Positions 34,454-44,120 are shown, counted from the first letter of the stretch. The stretch is DNA of 64,000 nt from Rhizobium sp. NLR16a (GCF_017948245.1 NZ_CP072867.1:372001-436000); one strand, 5' to 3'. A program made the numbers and translations. Notes: generated by a model from the letters alone, not told the origin.

Positions 34454-35902
34454 ATGGCGAACGGCATCATGGGGCGTTTCTACAAGCATCAGCAGGAGCC
34501 TGAAATCCGCGAACATCCGGAGGCGGCCGAACTGTCACTCGTCGCAGCGCAGAACATGCCTGCCCAACCGGTCTCTGTCAGCAGCACGGTGAGTGGCGAA
34601 GAAGCTTCGCTTGGGCCGGACCTGGTTTCCGAGCGGGTCAATCTGCACCGCTACCTGCTCGATCGCATCAACCTCGGGATTCTCGACACGCTCGACAACG
34701 AGGAGATCGCCACCGAGATCCGACCGCTGGTCAAGGATTACATCCGCAATAACAACTTTCCGCTGAATGCCAAGGAAATCAATGATCTGATTCGCGATAT
34801 CACCGACGAGATGCTCGGGCTGGGGCCGATCGAGCCGCTGCTGGCCGACGACACGATCGCGGATATTCTCATCAACGGCTACAACAGCGTCTATGTCGAG
34901 CGGAGCGGCAAGCTCGAGAGCACCGCCGTGCGGTTCAAGGACGAGGACCATCTGCTTCGGGTGATCAACAAGATCGTCTCGGCCGTCGGTCGCCGCGTCG
35001 ACGAGTCGACGCCGATGGTCGACGCCCGCCTCAAGGATGGCTCGCGTGTCAACGTTGCCATCAGGCCGATCTCGGTCGATGGACCGCTCGTTTCCATTCG
35101 CAAATTCACCCGCAAGCCGCTGACATTGGAGCGCCTGGTGCAATATGGCGCCATGGCCGATGCGATGCGCATCCTTCTCAGCGCTGCGGTCAAGGGCAAG
35201 GTGTCGATGGTGATTTCAGGCGGCACCGGTTCCGGCAAGACCACCTTGCTCAACGCTCTCTCGTCCCAGATTTCTCCAAAGGAGCGCCTGATCACCATCG
35301 AGGATGCGGCCGAACTGCAACTGCAGCAGCCCCATGTCGGGCGCTTGGAAACCCGACCGCCGACGCTCGACGGACGCAACGAGATCCGCCAACGCGAACT
35401 TCTGAAAAACGCCCTGCGCATGCGCCCCGACCGCATCATCGTCGGCGAAGTCCGCGGCGACGAGGCATTCGACATGCTGCAGGCGATGAATACCGGTCAC
35501 GAGGGGTCGATGACGACGATTCACGCCAACACGCCCCGCGACGCCGTCGGCCGGCTTGAGCAGATGGTCGGCATGGCCGGGATGCCGATGTCGCAGTTGA
35601 GTATTCGCTCGCAGATCTCGTCCGCCATCACCGTCATCGTGCAGGTACAGCGCCTGAGCGACGGCAGCCGCAAAGTTGTCTCGATCTCCGAGATCACCGG
35701 CATGGAGGGCGAAGTCGTGCAGATGCAGGAGATTATGAAATTCAAGAAAATCAACACCGATGAAGGTGGGCGGATCCATGGAGAATTCCGCGCCACCGGC
35801 ATCCGGCCGCGGTTCGTCGAGGAATTTGCCGAACTCGGGATCGAGATCCCTGTGGCGATTTTCGATCCCGGTAAACCGCTGCAAACGGGACCTGTTCAAT
35901 GA
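34454..35902 (+). CDS. cpaF: Tad pilus assembly ATPase CpaF/TadA
   Basis: A 482-residue secretion ATPase (VirB11/TadA type). Walker A is GGTGSGKTTLLNAL (near residue 256), the Asp box is RLITIEDAAELQL, Walker B lies in RMRPDRIIVGEVRGDEAFD, and the His box is GHEGSMTTIHAN. The N-terminal region is variable. It powers pilin extrusion from the inner face of the membrane. A GTG at 34445 is in frame, but the ATG at 34454 sits better behind the AGGGGTGGG region. The stop overlaps tadB by 4 bp. Confidence 0.95.
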   Translation: MANGIMGRFYKHQQEPEIREHPEAAELSLVAAQNMPAQPVSVSSTVSGEEASLGPDLVSERVNLHRYLLDRINLGILDTLDNEEIATEIRPLVKDYIRNNNFPLNAKEINDLIRDITDEMLGLGPIEPLLADDTIADILINGYNSVYVERSGKLESTAVRFKDEDHLLRVINKIVSAVGRRVDESTPMVDARLKDGSRVNVAIRPISVDGPLVSIRKFTRKPLTLERLVQYGAMADAMRILLSAAVKGKVSMVISGGTGSGKTTLLNALSSQISPKERLITIEDAAELQLQQPHVGRLETRPPTLDGRNEIRQRELLKNALRMRPDRIIVGEVRGDEAFDMLQAMNTGHEGSMTTIHANTPRDAVGRLEQMVGMAGMPMSQLSIRSQISSAITVIVQVQRLSDGSRKVVSISEITGMEGEVVQMQEIMKFKKINTDEGGRIHGEFRATGIRPRFVEEFAELGIEIPVAIFDPGKPLQTGPVQ

Positions 35903-36855
35903 CGACCCTCACGCTGCTTTACGCCGCCGTTTTCACCGCGGCCCTAGTCGCTGTCGAAGCGATCATGCGCGGCTATTTCAAGACATCCGAACGCCACCGC
36001 GCGGTGAACCATCGGTTGCGCTTGCTCGAGGTCAGCGATGATCATCGTAAAACCTATAGCGATATGCTCAAGGAGCGCGGTGCCGGCGACAGTTGGCGGC
36101 AAACCCCCATAATGCAGCGACTGCTGCGGTTCTACGCCCAGTCGGGAATCAAGTTCGATATCAGGCGTTTTGCTCTCTTCGCGATCGCCGGCGCACTTGT
36201 GACATGGCTGGTCGTCCAGTTCCTCGTGCCGAGCACTCTGTTCAGAATACCCGTCTTTCTCCTGATCTGCCTCCTCGTCCCGGCACTCGTCGTCTGGCGC
36301 GCCCGGGCCAGCCGCATGAAGAAATTCGAACTGAAACTTCCTGAAGCGCTGGATGTCGCCAATCGCAGCCTCGCGGCTGGCCACCCGCTGCCAGCGGCGA
36401 TCGCTCTGGTGGCCCGCGAGATGCCTGATCCGATCGGCACCGAGTTCGGCCTCCTCTCGGATGAACTCACCTACGGCGTTACACTGGATGATGCCCTTCT
36501 CAACTTGGCGGGCCGGGTCGGCGTCGAGGATCTGAATCTGCTCGCGATATCGTTGAGCGTACAGGCGGGAACCGGCGGAAATCTCGTGGAGATCTTGCAA
36601 AACCTTTCGAAGACGCTGCGAGACCGGACGATGCTGAAGGCGAAGGTCAGAGCGATTTCCTCGGAAGGGCGTATCACGGCGATCTTCATGTCGGTTTATC
36701 CCTTTCTGCTCTACGCGATGATCAAGGCATTGTCGCCGACCTACTTCGATCCCGTCTGGGATAGCGGCTACGGAACCGCCATTGTGAGCGTGCTGCTCAC
36801 CGTCATGGCGATCGGGAATGTCATTCTCTACAAGATGGTCAACTTCGAGTACTGA
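35899..36855 (+). CDS. tadB: Tad inner-membrane platform protein TadB
   Basis: A 318-residue inner-membrane protein with a T2SF (GspF-like) domain. Hydrophobic segments are at the N-terminus (TLLYAAVFTAALVAVEAIM), around residues 90-135, and near the C-terminus. The T2SF domain contains LPEALDVANRSLAAGHPLPA, LSVQAGTGGNLVEILQNLS and SSEGRITAIFM. It forms the assembly platform with TadC. Overlaps cpaF by 4 bp; tadC follows after 7 bp. Confidence 0.92.
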   Translation: MTTLTLLYAAVFTAALVAVEAIMRGYFKTSERHRAVNHRLRLLEVSDDHRKTYSDMLKERGAGDSWRQTPIMQRLLRFYAQSGIKFDIRRFALFAIAGALVTWLVVQFLVPSTLFRIPVFLLICLLVPALVVWRARASRMKKFELKLPEALDVANRSLAAGHPLPAAIALVAREMPDPIGTEFGLLSDELTYGVTLDDALLNLAGRVGVEDLNLLAISLSVQAGTGGNLVEILQNLSKTLRDRTMLKAKVRAISSEGRITAIFMSVYPFLLYAMIKALSPTYFDPVWDSGYGTAIVSVLLTVMAIGNVILYKMVNFEY

Positions 36856-36862
36856 GGCGGTC

Positions 36863-37807
36863 ATGTCGAGTGAGTATGGAATTTACCTCATCGTCTTCTT
36901 TGCAGTCCTGATCTTTACAGCAGCAGCCTCGGAACTGTTTTTTCGACAGCGCGAGGTCGCGGTTCGGGTGTCGAAGAGCTCGGCGGCAGCCCGCGAGGAG
37001 TTCCACCTCGGCGATACGACGATCGCCGATCTCGGCGAGGCTGAAAACCGCCTGATCCGTCGCTATTTCGAGATTACGCGACGCGACACGAATGTGAACT
37101 CCACCCAGAACCGGCTGATTCGTGCGGGGTATTTCGCTGCCGGCGCCGTGACCACCTTCCAGGTGGTTCGCGCGGTGGTCTGTATCAGCGTGCTCGTTGC
37201 GGCGGTCTGGGCCGTAAACCGGATCGCACCCAATATGTCGCAGATGGCGGCCCTGATCATTGCGATGTTTGCTGCGGGCGTAACCTTCATCCTGGTCAAC
37301 ATCTATATCGACCGGCGCGGCGCCGCCAAGGAGAGGGAGTACCGCCGACTCTTTCCCGATTTCATGGATATGCTGATCGTCTGCCTCGATGCGGGCATGA
37401 GCATCGAGGCGGCGGCAAACCGGGTTGCTCGTGAATTCGTCGACAAGAAGCAGGACTTCGGCCTGCATCTCTCGATCATGATGCTGGAAGTGCGTGGCGG
37501 CCGGCGATTGCGCGAGGCGCTCGCCAACCTTGCCACCCGCCTGAGAATCGATGAGGCCCGGGCCCTTTCCGTTCTGTTCCGCCAATCGGAGGAACTCGGG
37601 ACCAGCGTTACGCAGACGCTGCGGGTCTACAGCAAGGAAATGCGCGACCTGCGTATTGTCCGCGCGGAGGAAAAGGCCAACGCCCTGCCGGTCAAGATGC
37701 TGCTGCCGCTCGGCGCCTTCCTTTTTCCGGTGAGCCTCATCATCGTTCTCGTCCCCATTGTTATCCGTGTCGTCATGCTTCTCGTCAGCATGAAACCCGG
37801 CGGTTGA
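36863..37807 (+). CDS. tadC: Tad inner-membrane platform protein TadC
   Basis: A 314-residue T2SF-domain protein paralogous to TadB. An N-terminal helix (YLIVFFAVLIFTAAASELFF) is followed by a cytoplasmic loop, two helices, the T2SF core (FPDFMDMLIVCLDAGMSIEA, LFRQSEELGTSVTQTLRVYS, RAEEKANALPVKMLLPLG) and a final hydrophobic helix. The frame is open upstream to 36818 inside tadB, but the ATG at 36863 has GAGGCGG upstream. It completes the inner-membrane platform. Confidence 0.92.
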   Translation: MSSEYGIYLIVFFAVLIFTAAASELFFRQREVAVRVSKSSAAAREEFHLGDTTIADLGEAENRLIRRYFEITRRDTNVNSTQNRLIRAGYFAAGAVTTFQVVRAVVCISVLVAAVWAVNRIAPNMSQMAALIIAMFAAGVTFILVNIYIDRRGAAKEREYRRLFPDFMDMLIVCLDAGMSIEAAANRVAREFVDKKQDFGLHLSIMMLEVRGGRRLREALANLATRLRIDEARALSVLFRQSEELGTSVTQTLRVYSKEMRDLRIVRAEEKANALPVKMLLPLGAFLFPVSLIIVLVPIVIRVVMLLVSMKPGG

Positions 37808-37822
37808 GCCAAGCGAGGTCGT

Positions 37823-39127
37823 ATGCAGTATTCGCTCGAACAAAATCGTAATGATGCGATCATTTCCCTCGACCCGCGGATGCCAATGGCACCGGCAAGC
37901 CTAGAACAAGCGGGATTGGATCAGTCGTTCCTGCTCCGGCTGGCCGCAAAATGTGCGGCCGAACAGGATACGACCACGGCATCTCATCTCGCTGAGCGCA
38001 TGAAATTGCCGAAAGTGATCGTCAACATCCTGATCAAGGAACTGGTGAAACTCGCCTATCTCGAGGCCCGTGGCTTGGCGGGTGAGGATGTCAAATCCGA
38101 TGTCCGATATGCGCTGTCAATGAAGGGGTTCGAATATGCCCACACGGCGTCGCGTCAATGCCAATATGTCGGACCGGCGCCGGTATCGCTCGACGCGTTC
38201 TGCCGGCAACTCGGTTTGCAGTCCATCCATGACGAGCGCGTGACCCCCGAGCGGCTGACCGACAGCCTTGAGGGGCTGGTGCTCGCGCACACCCTGGTCG
38301 AAAAGCTCGGCCCGGCCATTAACTCCGGCCGCTCTATTCTGCTTTACGGACCGCCCGGCAACGGAAAGACCAGCATCGCCGAGCGGACGTCGCAGCTGTT
38401 TCGCCAAACGATCTGGGTGCCCTATGCCATCGAGGTCGGCGGCCATGTCATCAGTTTCTATGACGAAGCCGTGCACCACCCTGTATCCGAGGCTGATACG
38501 GATTCTCATCCGAAAGCGGATCGCCGATGGATCGAATGCCGCCGCCCGGTGATCAAGACGGGCGGGGAATTGACCCTCGATCAGCTCGATCTCACCTTCA
38601 ACGCCGGGCCAAATGTCTATGAAGCGCCCATACACTTGAAGGCCTCCGGCGGCGTCTTCATAATCGACGACTTCGGGCGTCAGCAAGTGGCGCCGCAGGC
38701 GCTCATCAATCGCTGGATTGTGCCGCTCGAGCGCGGATATGACTTCCTGACGCTGCACACCGGCAAGAAGTTCAAGGTTCCCTTTGACGAGTTGGTCGTG
38801 TTTTCGACCAATATCGCACCGAAGGACCTCTCCGACGAGGCGGGCTTGCGGCGCCTCAAATACAAGATCTATGTCAACACGCCGTCGCGAGACGAATATA
38901 TCAGAATTTTCAAATCCTATGCCAGCGGCGCCGGAGTGGTTGTCTGCGATCCAGACCTGAACCTGTTCTACGATCGCAAGTACAATGGCGATGTGCTAGC
39001 GTCGTGTTATCATCCGAAATATCTTATCGATTTCGTCGGTTCTTACTGCGAATTCAACGGCATAACAGGAATCGCGTCGCTCGATATGCTCGAACGGGCG
39101 TGGGAAGGTGTATTTACGTCGGAATGA
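37823..39127 (+). CDS. AAA-family ATPase attached to the Tad operon
   Basis: A 434-residue protein 15 bp downstream of tadC. Residues about 30-105 look like a winged helix (ASHLAERMKLPKVIVNILIK, RYALSMKGFEYA). The AAA domain has Walker A GPPGNGKTS (176-184), Walker B FIIDDFGRQ (279-287), a sensor-1 Asn (N330 in VVFSTN) and arginines in RWIVPLERG. It has no membrane segment. I do not recognise it as a classical Tad component; it is neither the assembly ATPase nor TadZ. A role as a regulatory or remodelling ATPase of the pilus is inferred only from position. Confidence 0.8.
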   Translation: MQYSLEQNRNDAIISLDPRMPMAPASLEQAGLDQSFLLRLAAKCAAEQDTTTASHLAERMKLPKVIVNILIKELVKLAYLEARGLAGEDVKSDVRYALSMKGFEYAHTASRQCQYVGPAPVSLDAFCRQLGLQSIHDERVTPERLTDSLEGLVLAHTLVEKLGPAINSGRSILLYGPPGNGKTSIAERTSQLFRQTIWVPYAIEVGGHVISFYDEAVHHPVSEADTDSHPKADRRWIECRRPVIKTGGELTLDQLDLTFNAGPNVYEAPIHLKASGGVFIIDDFGRQQVAPQALINRWIVPLERGYDFLTLHTGKKFKVPFDELVVFSTNIAPKDLSDEAGLRRLKYKIYVNTPSRDEYIRIFKSYASGAGVVVCDPDLNLFYDRKYNGDVLASCYHPKYLIDFVGSYCEFNGITGIASLDMLERAWEGVFTSE

Positions 39128-39200
39128 TTGCGGGCCTGGTGCTGATCGCCTGTTCCCGGACAATGTGTCCAACTTTATGACTTACGGGGGAGTAACACAA

Positions 39201-39776
39201 ATGACCGGCATCCCGAATATCGACATCGAAGCCGACCGCGCAAAACCAAGCCACATGCGAACACCAGAGCCGAGAGGCTCAAGAAACCCGCTGCTCGTCG
39301 GTTTGATCCTCATGCTCCTGCCGGTGAATGCCGGCGTTCTCATTTATACGGCCAAGAACTCAGCCGATGTTCGCGAGAGCCGCGAAACCATCGCCGCGCT
39401 CAAAAGGTCCATTGATGGCCTGAGAGGACAAATGGAAAAGCAGTCGGGCAACATCGCGGATACTGCCAAGGCCGACGAAGTCGCACTGATCCGCCAGGAG
39501 ATTGATAGCTTGCAAAAGTCCATTTTGTCGATGAACGAAGGGATGCGCAACGACATAAGCGGTGCACGCATGGGTTCAGCCTTGGTCCTCAGCGCGCCCG
39601 GCAAGGAACCAGCACAATTTTTCGCACCTTCGGTCCGCGCCCTGTCGGCGGAAACTCTAACGCCGGATAGCACTCTTGCGTCCATCGAAGCCGGCGGCAT
39701 TCCAATCAATAACCTGCCGCGTTACGAACGCACGCTCTCGCCGGAAGGCAAGCTCATCCTTCGGAAGGCACGGTAA
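39201..39776 (+). CDS. Single-pass membrane protein with periplasmic coiled coil, unknown function
   Basis: A 191-residue protein with a cytoplasmic N-terminus of about 35 residues, one hydrophobic helix (LLVGLILMLLPVNAGVLIY, about residues 35-53) and a coiled coil from about 60 to 125 (SRETIAALKRSIDGLRGQME, EVALIRQEIDSLQKSILSMN). The C-terminal segment is TLSPEGKLILRKAR. The ATG at 39201 has GGGGAG upstream, so I use it rather than the longer frame from 39108. It follows the AAA ATPase gene by 73 bp. No family is recognised; it could be a structural partner of the pilus machine. Confidence 0.68.
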   Translation: MTGIPNIDIEADRAKPSHMRTPEPRGSRNPLLVGLILMLLPVNAGVLIYTAKNSADVRESRETIAALKRSIDGLRGQMEKQSGNIADTAKADEVALIRQEIDSLQKSILSMNEGMRNDISGARMGSALVLSAPGKEPAQFFAPSVRALSAETLTPDSTLASIEAGGIPINNLPRYERTLSPEGKLILRKAR

Positions 39777-39894
39777 ATACCGACTTCGCCGAAATCCCCA
39801 AAGCAATCGGTGGACGCCGCCAGGGGCGCCGTGCCGCTGCTCATATCTAGGGCGTTCTCATCTCGACGCAGATTGCCGATCGCTGAAGGATCGA

Positions 39895-40416
39895 TTACCT
39901 CTGAGCATACTTCACACTGTTCTTCATCAGTTCGAGATTACGGGCAGTGACTTCGTTTCCGGGATCGAGCTCATAGGCTTTCAGGAAATAGCGTCTGGCA
40001 GTCCGCAGGTCGCCACGTAACAGGTGAGAATATCCGATATTGTTGTAGTAGACCGGGGTGTTGCCGATCATCCGCGAGAGTTGCTGGTAGGCGCGGTCGG
40101 ACGTGTCAAAGCGGGCAACCATGTCGGCGGAGGCTGCCAGGCCTAGCCAGGCGGCCGGGTCTTCCGGAAAAACGTCGACGGCGCGCTTGTAGATGGCGTA
40201 GGATTTTCCGTAGTTTTTTTCCTGAAACTGCAGTTTGCCGTTGGTTATCAGCTCGTCGTTCTTGTAGAAGGCGACCGCCGAGTCGTCCTGGAGGGTTTTG
40301 GCACTGTCGCCGTAAGCAGCCAGACCATCAACGCCGGATGACTGGCAACCAGCCAAAATCGCTCCGGTCGCCAGCAAAAAGGCAATGCATTTCGTCCCAG
40401 CTCTGATCTGCAACAT
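39895..40416 (-). CDS. TadD-like TPR lipoprotein
   Basis: A protein of about 173 residues with a lipoprotein signal (FLLATGAILAGC, lipidated Cys near residue 24) followed by three TPR-like repeats: NGKLQFQEKNYGKSYAIYKR, AAWLGLAASADMVARFDTSD and YYNNIGYSHLLRGDLRTARR. TadD proteins of Tad loci are TPR lipoproteins needed for secretin stability. It is convergent with the rest of the locus and so has its own promoter. A GTG at 40434 would add six residues. Confidence 0.75.
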   Translation of the reverse strand: MLQIRAGTKCIAFLLATGAILAGCQSSGVDGLAAYGDSAKTLQDDSAVAFYKNDELITNGKLQFQEKNYGKSYAIYKRAVDVFPEDPAAWLGLAASADMVARFDTSDRAYQQLSRMIGNTPVYYNNIGYSHLLRGDLRTARRYFLKAYELDPGNEVTARNLELMKNSVKYAQR

Positions 40417-40434
40417 TGGCAATTTGATCCCCAC

Positions 40435-40722
40435 CAGACATTCTTACCCAAGACTCGGATGCGTTCACCGGCATCATCATGAAAAAAAGCTAACAACTCA
40501 AGAATTTAAGCAATTACTCACAAAAAAGCGACGGAGGCGGCCTTCGCCGGGATTGCGCAATGGGTGATAAACCCCAGCTATCCAGGGTAGGTATCATGTG
40601 CCCAGTGTTTCTCAGAGTAGAAAATTAATCGACGTCGCCCACCCTGTTCGCCAGGTCAAAGGATGGAACGCCGCATGCGGATCGCCATTTTTTCGCTGAT
40701 GCGACTGGGGCCAGCACTGGCC
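40435..40722. other. Intergenic region without recognisable gene
   Basis: About 290 bp between the TPR lipoprotein start and the end of the DUF1810 gene. I see a locally A-rich stretch near 40480-40530 (likely upstream of the lipoprotein promoter) and no convincing coding frame, RNA gene or strong terminator. Confidence 0.5.
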
Positions 40723-41160
40723 TTAGTCCCTGGCGCTGAGGATCTCGATCGTCCGCTCGTCGAATTTTCCTTGATAAAAACGATCGATCACCCGGTGGAA
40801 GGGTGAGTCGTGATCGCTGATCGCAGCAAACAAGGTCATCGAAGAGCGCAGCTTGATATCATCAGGCGAGCCGAGGATGTCATGAGCCGATCGGCCGTCG
40901 ATCGATAAAATCGCCTCGACGCAGCGCAGCAGCCGGCTTGAGAGCGTGGGATCGGCGAGATAGGCAGCGGCTTCCCCGGCCGAGCGTATGGCGTATTTTT
41001 CCGCCATTGCCGAGGTGCCGAGACCAGTTATCTGCGGGAAGATGAACCACATCCAATGGGAGGTTTTCCGTCCGGCCCTCAGCTCGGAAAGCGCCTGCTC
41101 GTAGATGCCGTTTTGGGCATCGACGAAACGTTCGAGATTGTAATCGATCTTGCCGGCCAT
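40723..41160 (-). CDS. DUF1810 family protein
   Basis: A 145-residue cytosolic protein that matches the DUF1810 pattern closely: NLERFVDAQNGIYEQALSEL at the start, SHWMWFIFPQITGLGTSAMA in the middle, and SSMTLFAAI and a final VIDRFYQGKFDERTIEIL. The function of the family is not established. It is monocistronic between the Tad locus and a small membrane-protein gene. A GGGAAAG-like site lies just upstream of the ATG. Confidence 0.88.
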   Translation of the reverse strand: MAGKIDYNLERFVDAQNGIYEQALSELRAGRKTSHWMWFIFPQITGLGTSAMAEKYAIRSAGEAAAYLADPTLSSRLLRCVEAILSIDGRSAHDILGSPDDIKLRSSMTLFAAISDHDSPFHRVIDRFYQGKFDERTIEILSARD

Positions 41161-41271
41161 GGTTCTTTCCCCTTTTTGCTGTCAACGCAGCCTTGAGCCA
41201 GAGGTCTCCATGCCCGGCGAAGGAACGTCTCCCCGGCGAACAATGTCGCCCGGGGGTAGTCGACTTTGCTA

Positions 41272-41583
41272 TCAGCAGACCCTTTCAGCATAAGGGCTAC
41301 TGTCACGGCAATGGCCGTAAGGCTGATGGTGCGGCGTATCGTCAGGGGTGGCGGCAATGGCCGATGTCGTCACCGGATCCGTCTCGCTGGATGAATATGC
41401 GGCAAAACCGACAAAGCTCAAGACAACCAGCGCTGCGACCACGACGATGCGCTCGAAACCGGAAAGTTTCTGGGCGCTGACATGTTCCACATAGTCGCGC
41501 TCGCCTGGACCGGCAGTTTCGTCCTCTTTCACGTGGAGGGTCACCATGTCCTGGCGACGGCTTAAATTTTCACAATCTGTCAT
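41272..41583 (-). CDS. Small single-pass membrane protein, unknown function
   Basis: A 103-residue protein. The N-terminus (MTDCENLSRRQDMVTLHVKE) is charged and cytoplasmic, a hydrophobic helix IVVVAALVVLSFVGFAAY lies at about residues 45-62, and a Ser/Thr/His-rich tail (ETDPVTTSAIAATPDDTPHH) is probably periplasmic. AGGAG lies 8 nt before the ATG at 41583; the longer frame to 41709 has no such site. No domain is recognised. Confidence 0.62.
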   Translation of the reverse strand: MTDCENLSRRQDMVTLHVKEDETAGPGERDYVEHVSAQKLSGFERIVVVAALVVLSFVGFAAYSSSETDPVTTSAIAATPDDTPHHQPYGHCRDSSPYAERVC

Positions 41584-41817
41584 TTTTATTACTCCTGGAA
41601 CACATGCGAGCCGGTCGAAGAGTAAACTCTCACCCTCGTGCCGAACCGGCTCGCCATGCGTGCATGCATGTGTGTCTTCAATCGTGGCAATTGAAGGGGC
41701 GATATTCAAACTCAGTGTTCAAAAATTCGTACCAATAAATGCAAAAGATCGTGAGGCTCTGGCCCGCTCGAATGATCCGGGTTAGTCCTAGGCGGCATCT
41801 CTCATCAGGACCGTCCC

Positions 41818-43188
41818 ATGAGCAAATCCTTCGGTGCGATGTCTGTCGCCCAGCTTTCCGTTCTCATCCAGGGCGGTGTCGCCGATCCGGTCGATGTGGC
41901 CGAGACGGTATTCGAATCCATCTCGGGTTTTGCCGACAAGGCGGTCTTCACCACATTGCTCGAAGGCCGGGCGATGGAGGAGGCGCGCGCCTCCTCCAAA
42001 CGTTTGCGGGAAGGCCGCTCGCTCGGTTTGCTGGACGGCGTTCCGATCGCCTGGAAGGATCTTTTCGACATTGAGGGCCTGCCAACGACGGCAGGGTCCG
42101 TCGTCCTGGCCGCCGATCCGCCCGCCACTCGCGATGCGGCGGTCGTCGGTCTCCTCAGGCAGGCGGGCATGATTGCCATCGGCCGCACCAATATGAGCGA
42201 GTTCGCCTTTTCCGGCCTTGGCATCAATCCGCATTACGGCACGCCGGTCAATCCGCGCGGCACCGATCTCCCGCGCATCCCCGGCGGCTCCTCCTCCGGC
42301 GCCGGTGTTGCCGTCGCAGCCGGGCTGGTGCCGGTCGCGATGGGCACGGATACCGGCGGGTCGGTGCGCATTCCCGCCGCCTTCAACGGGATCGTCGGCT
42401 ATAAGGCAACATCAGGCCGTCATGCGATGGACGGCGTCTATCCGCTGGCAAAGAGCCTCGATTCGCTGGGGCCGCTCTGCCGCAGCGTCAGGGATGGCGT
42501 GTGGATCGATGCGGCGATGCGCGGCCTGACCGCGCCTGATGTCGTCGAGTGTCCGTTGCGGGGGCTGGAATTGCTCGTGCCCGAAAATATCGTTTTCGAT
42601 GCGGCGGAACCGGGCGTTGTCGCTGCTTTCGAGATGGCTTTGGAACGTCTTCAAAGCGCCGGTGCCTCTGTTTCCCGCACCGTCATTCCCGCCTTCAGCG
42701 AAATCTTCGATCTGATGACGAGATATGGTCCACTGGTGACGGCGGAGGCTTTCGCCCTTCACCAGGAACGTTTGGCGGGGCCGGATGCAGACCGTATGGA
42801 CCATCGCGTCGTCATGCGTACCCGCTTGGGAAGCAGGACAACGGCGTCCGATTACATCGCGATGCTGCAGGCGCGCAGCCGCCTGATCGCCGATACGAAC
42901 CGCCTCATTGGCAATCGCCTGATCGCTTTTCCCACGGTCGCCCATGTCGCACCGCCGATCGCGCCGCTGGAAAAGGATGACGAACTGTTCTTCGCCACGA
43001 ATAACAAGACGCTGCGCAATACCGCGCTCGGCAATTTCCTCGACTGGTGCGGCGTTTCCATCCCCTGCGGCACGGGCGTAGCAGTCATGCCGGTCGGTCT
43101 GCTGCTTTCGGCGACCGCAAATCGCGACGAGGCGCTGCTGGGGGCGGCACTTGTGGCCGAGGCGGTGGTCCGGGGCGATTTCGTCTGA
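41818..43188 (+). CDS. Amidase-signature family hydrolase
   Basis: A 456-residue amidase. The Ser-cisSer-Lys triad region is clear: K80 in AWKDLFDIEG, the GGSSSGAGVAVA loop (S158-S160), and the nucleophile S182 in GTDTGGSVRIPA. It would hydrolyse an amide or allophanate-like substrate in the cytosol. It is not GatA, because no gatB or gatC lies nearby and it has its own context. A sugar-epimerase-like gene follows 66 bp downstream and may be co-transcribed. The substrate is unknown. Confidence 0.87.
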   Translation: MSKSFGAMSVAQLSVLIQGGVADPVDVAETVFESISGFADKAVFTTLLEGRAMEEARASSKRLREGRSLGLLDGVPIAWKDLFDIEGLPTTAGSVVLAADPPATRDAAVVGLLRQAGMIAIGRTNMSEFAFSGLGINPHYGTPVNPRGTDLPRIPGGSSSGAGVAVAAGLVPVAMGTDTGGSVRIPAAFNGIVGYKATSGRHAMDGVYPLAKSLDSLGPLCRSVRDGVWIDAAMRGLTAPDVVECPLRGLELLVPENIVFDAAEPGVVAAFEMALERLQSAGASVSRTVIPAFSEIFDLMTRYGPLVTAEAFALHQERLAGPDADRMDHRVVMRTRLGSRTTASDYIAMLQARSRLIADTNRLIGNRLIAFPTVAHVAPPIAPLEKDDELFFATNNKTLRNTALGNFLDWCGVSIPCGTGVAVMPVGLLLSATANRDEALLGAALVAEAVVRGDFV

Positions 43189-43254
43189 AATTGGCAATTG
43201 AACCGCCCGGTGTTTATTGCCATTGATGGGTGAGGAGATTCTGGAGGAAGGCAC

Positions 43255-44115
43255 GTGCAAGTTTTGCAGAACGGACGCTTCGCGGTTTCGACCTGGTCGC
43301 TGCATCGGCTGCTTGGCGCTGTTTATGCCTATAGCCCCGATCCTGATAAGAGTGCGGCGCCGAAAGAGCCCTACGGCCCCGGCGGCGCGGCGCTGATCGA
43401 CATGCCGGCGGCGCTCGCGGCGCGCGATATCCACCGGCTGGAGGTCTGTTCTTTCCATCTGCCGAGCCTTGATGCCGCCTATCTAACTGAACTCAGCGAC
43501 GCGGTGGCGTCGTCGAACGTGCTGTTCCAGACGCTACTGGTCGAGGACGGCGATCCAAGCCATCCCGAAACGGCCGAACGCGATGTCAGATGGATGGCAG
43601 AGTGGATCGATATCGCGGCTGCGCTTGGGGCGCAAAGGATGCGCGTCATCGCCGGCAAGCAGAAGCCGACGCCGGAAAACCTTGCCCGCGCCGCCCGCCA
43701 TCTTGATTGGCTGGCAGAGCAGGCGGAACGCAGCGGCGTGCGTGTCGTCGTCGAGAACTGGTTCGACCTGCTGCCGTCACCGGTCGAGACGAACTGGCTG
43801 CTTGACCGGCTGGACGGCACGGTCGGGCTCAACGGCGATCTGGGCAACTGGACGGCGCCGGCCAAATATCAGGGCCTCGCCGATATCATGCGCCGGGCGG
43901 AAATCTGCCACGCCAAGGCGGACTATAACGCTGCGGGTCTCGATGCCGAGGATTACCGCAAGTGCCTGGAGATGTGCGAGACGGCCGGTTACGCCGGTCC
44001 TTTCACTGTGATTTACGACTCGCCGTTCTTCCCCAACGAATGGGACGGCATTCTGCTGCAAAAGGCGTTCATCGAGGATTTCCTGCATGAGACGCCGGCG
44101 CGCAGGTTGGCTTAA
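43255..44115 (+). CDS. Sugar phosphate isomerase/epimerase-like TIM-barrel protein
   Basis: A 286-residue protein of the AP endonuclease 2-like xylose-isomerase barrel family. Family features include STWSLHRLLG at the start, VCSFHLPSLDA, RVIAGKQKPTPENLARAARH, VVVENWFDLL with a likely metal-ligand Glu, GLNGDLGNW, and ICHAKADYN with a likely His ligand. It probably isomerises or epimerises a sugar or sugar-acid derivative. It follows the amidase gene. The start codon at 43255 is GTG, with GGAGGAAGG upstream, which supports it. Confidence 0.82.
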   Translation: MQVLQNGRFAVSTWSLHRLLGAVYAYSPDPDKSAAPKEPYGPGGAALIDMPAALAARDIHRLEVCSFHLPSLDAAYLTELSDAVASSNVLFQTLLVEDGDPSHPETAERDVRWMAEWIDIAAALGAQRMRVIAGKQKPTPENLARAARHLDWLAEQAERSGVRVVVENWFDLLPSPVETNWLLDRLDGTVGLNGDLGNWTAPAKYQGLADIMRRAEICHAKADYNAAGLDAEDYRKCLEMCETAGYAGPFTVIYDSPFFPNEWDGILLQKAFIEDFLHETPARRLA

Positions 44116-44120
44116 TAAGC

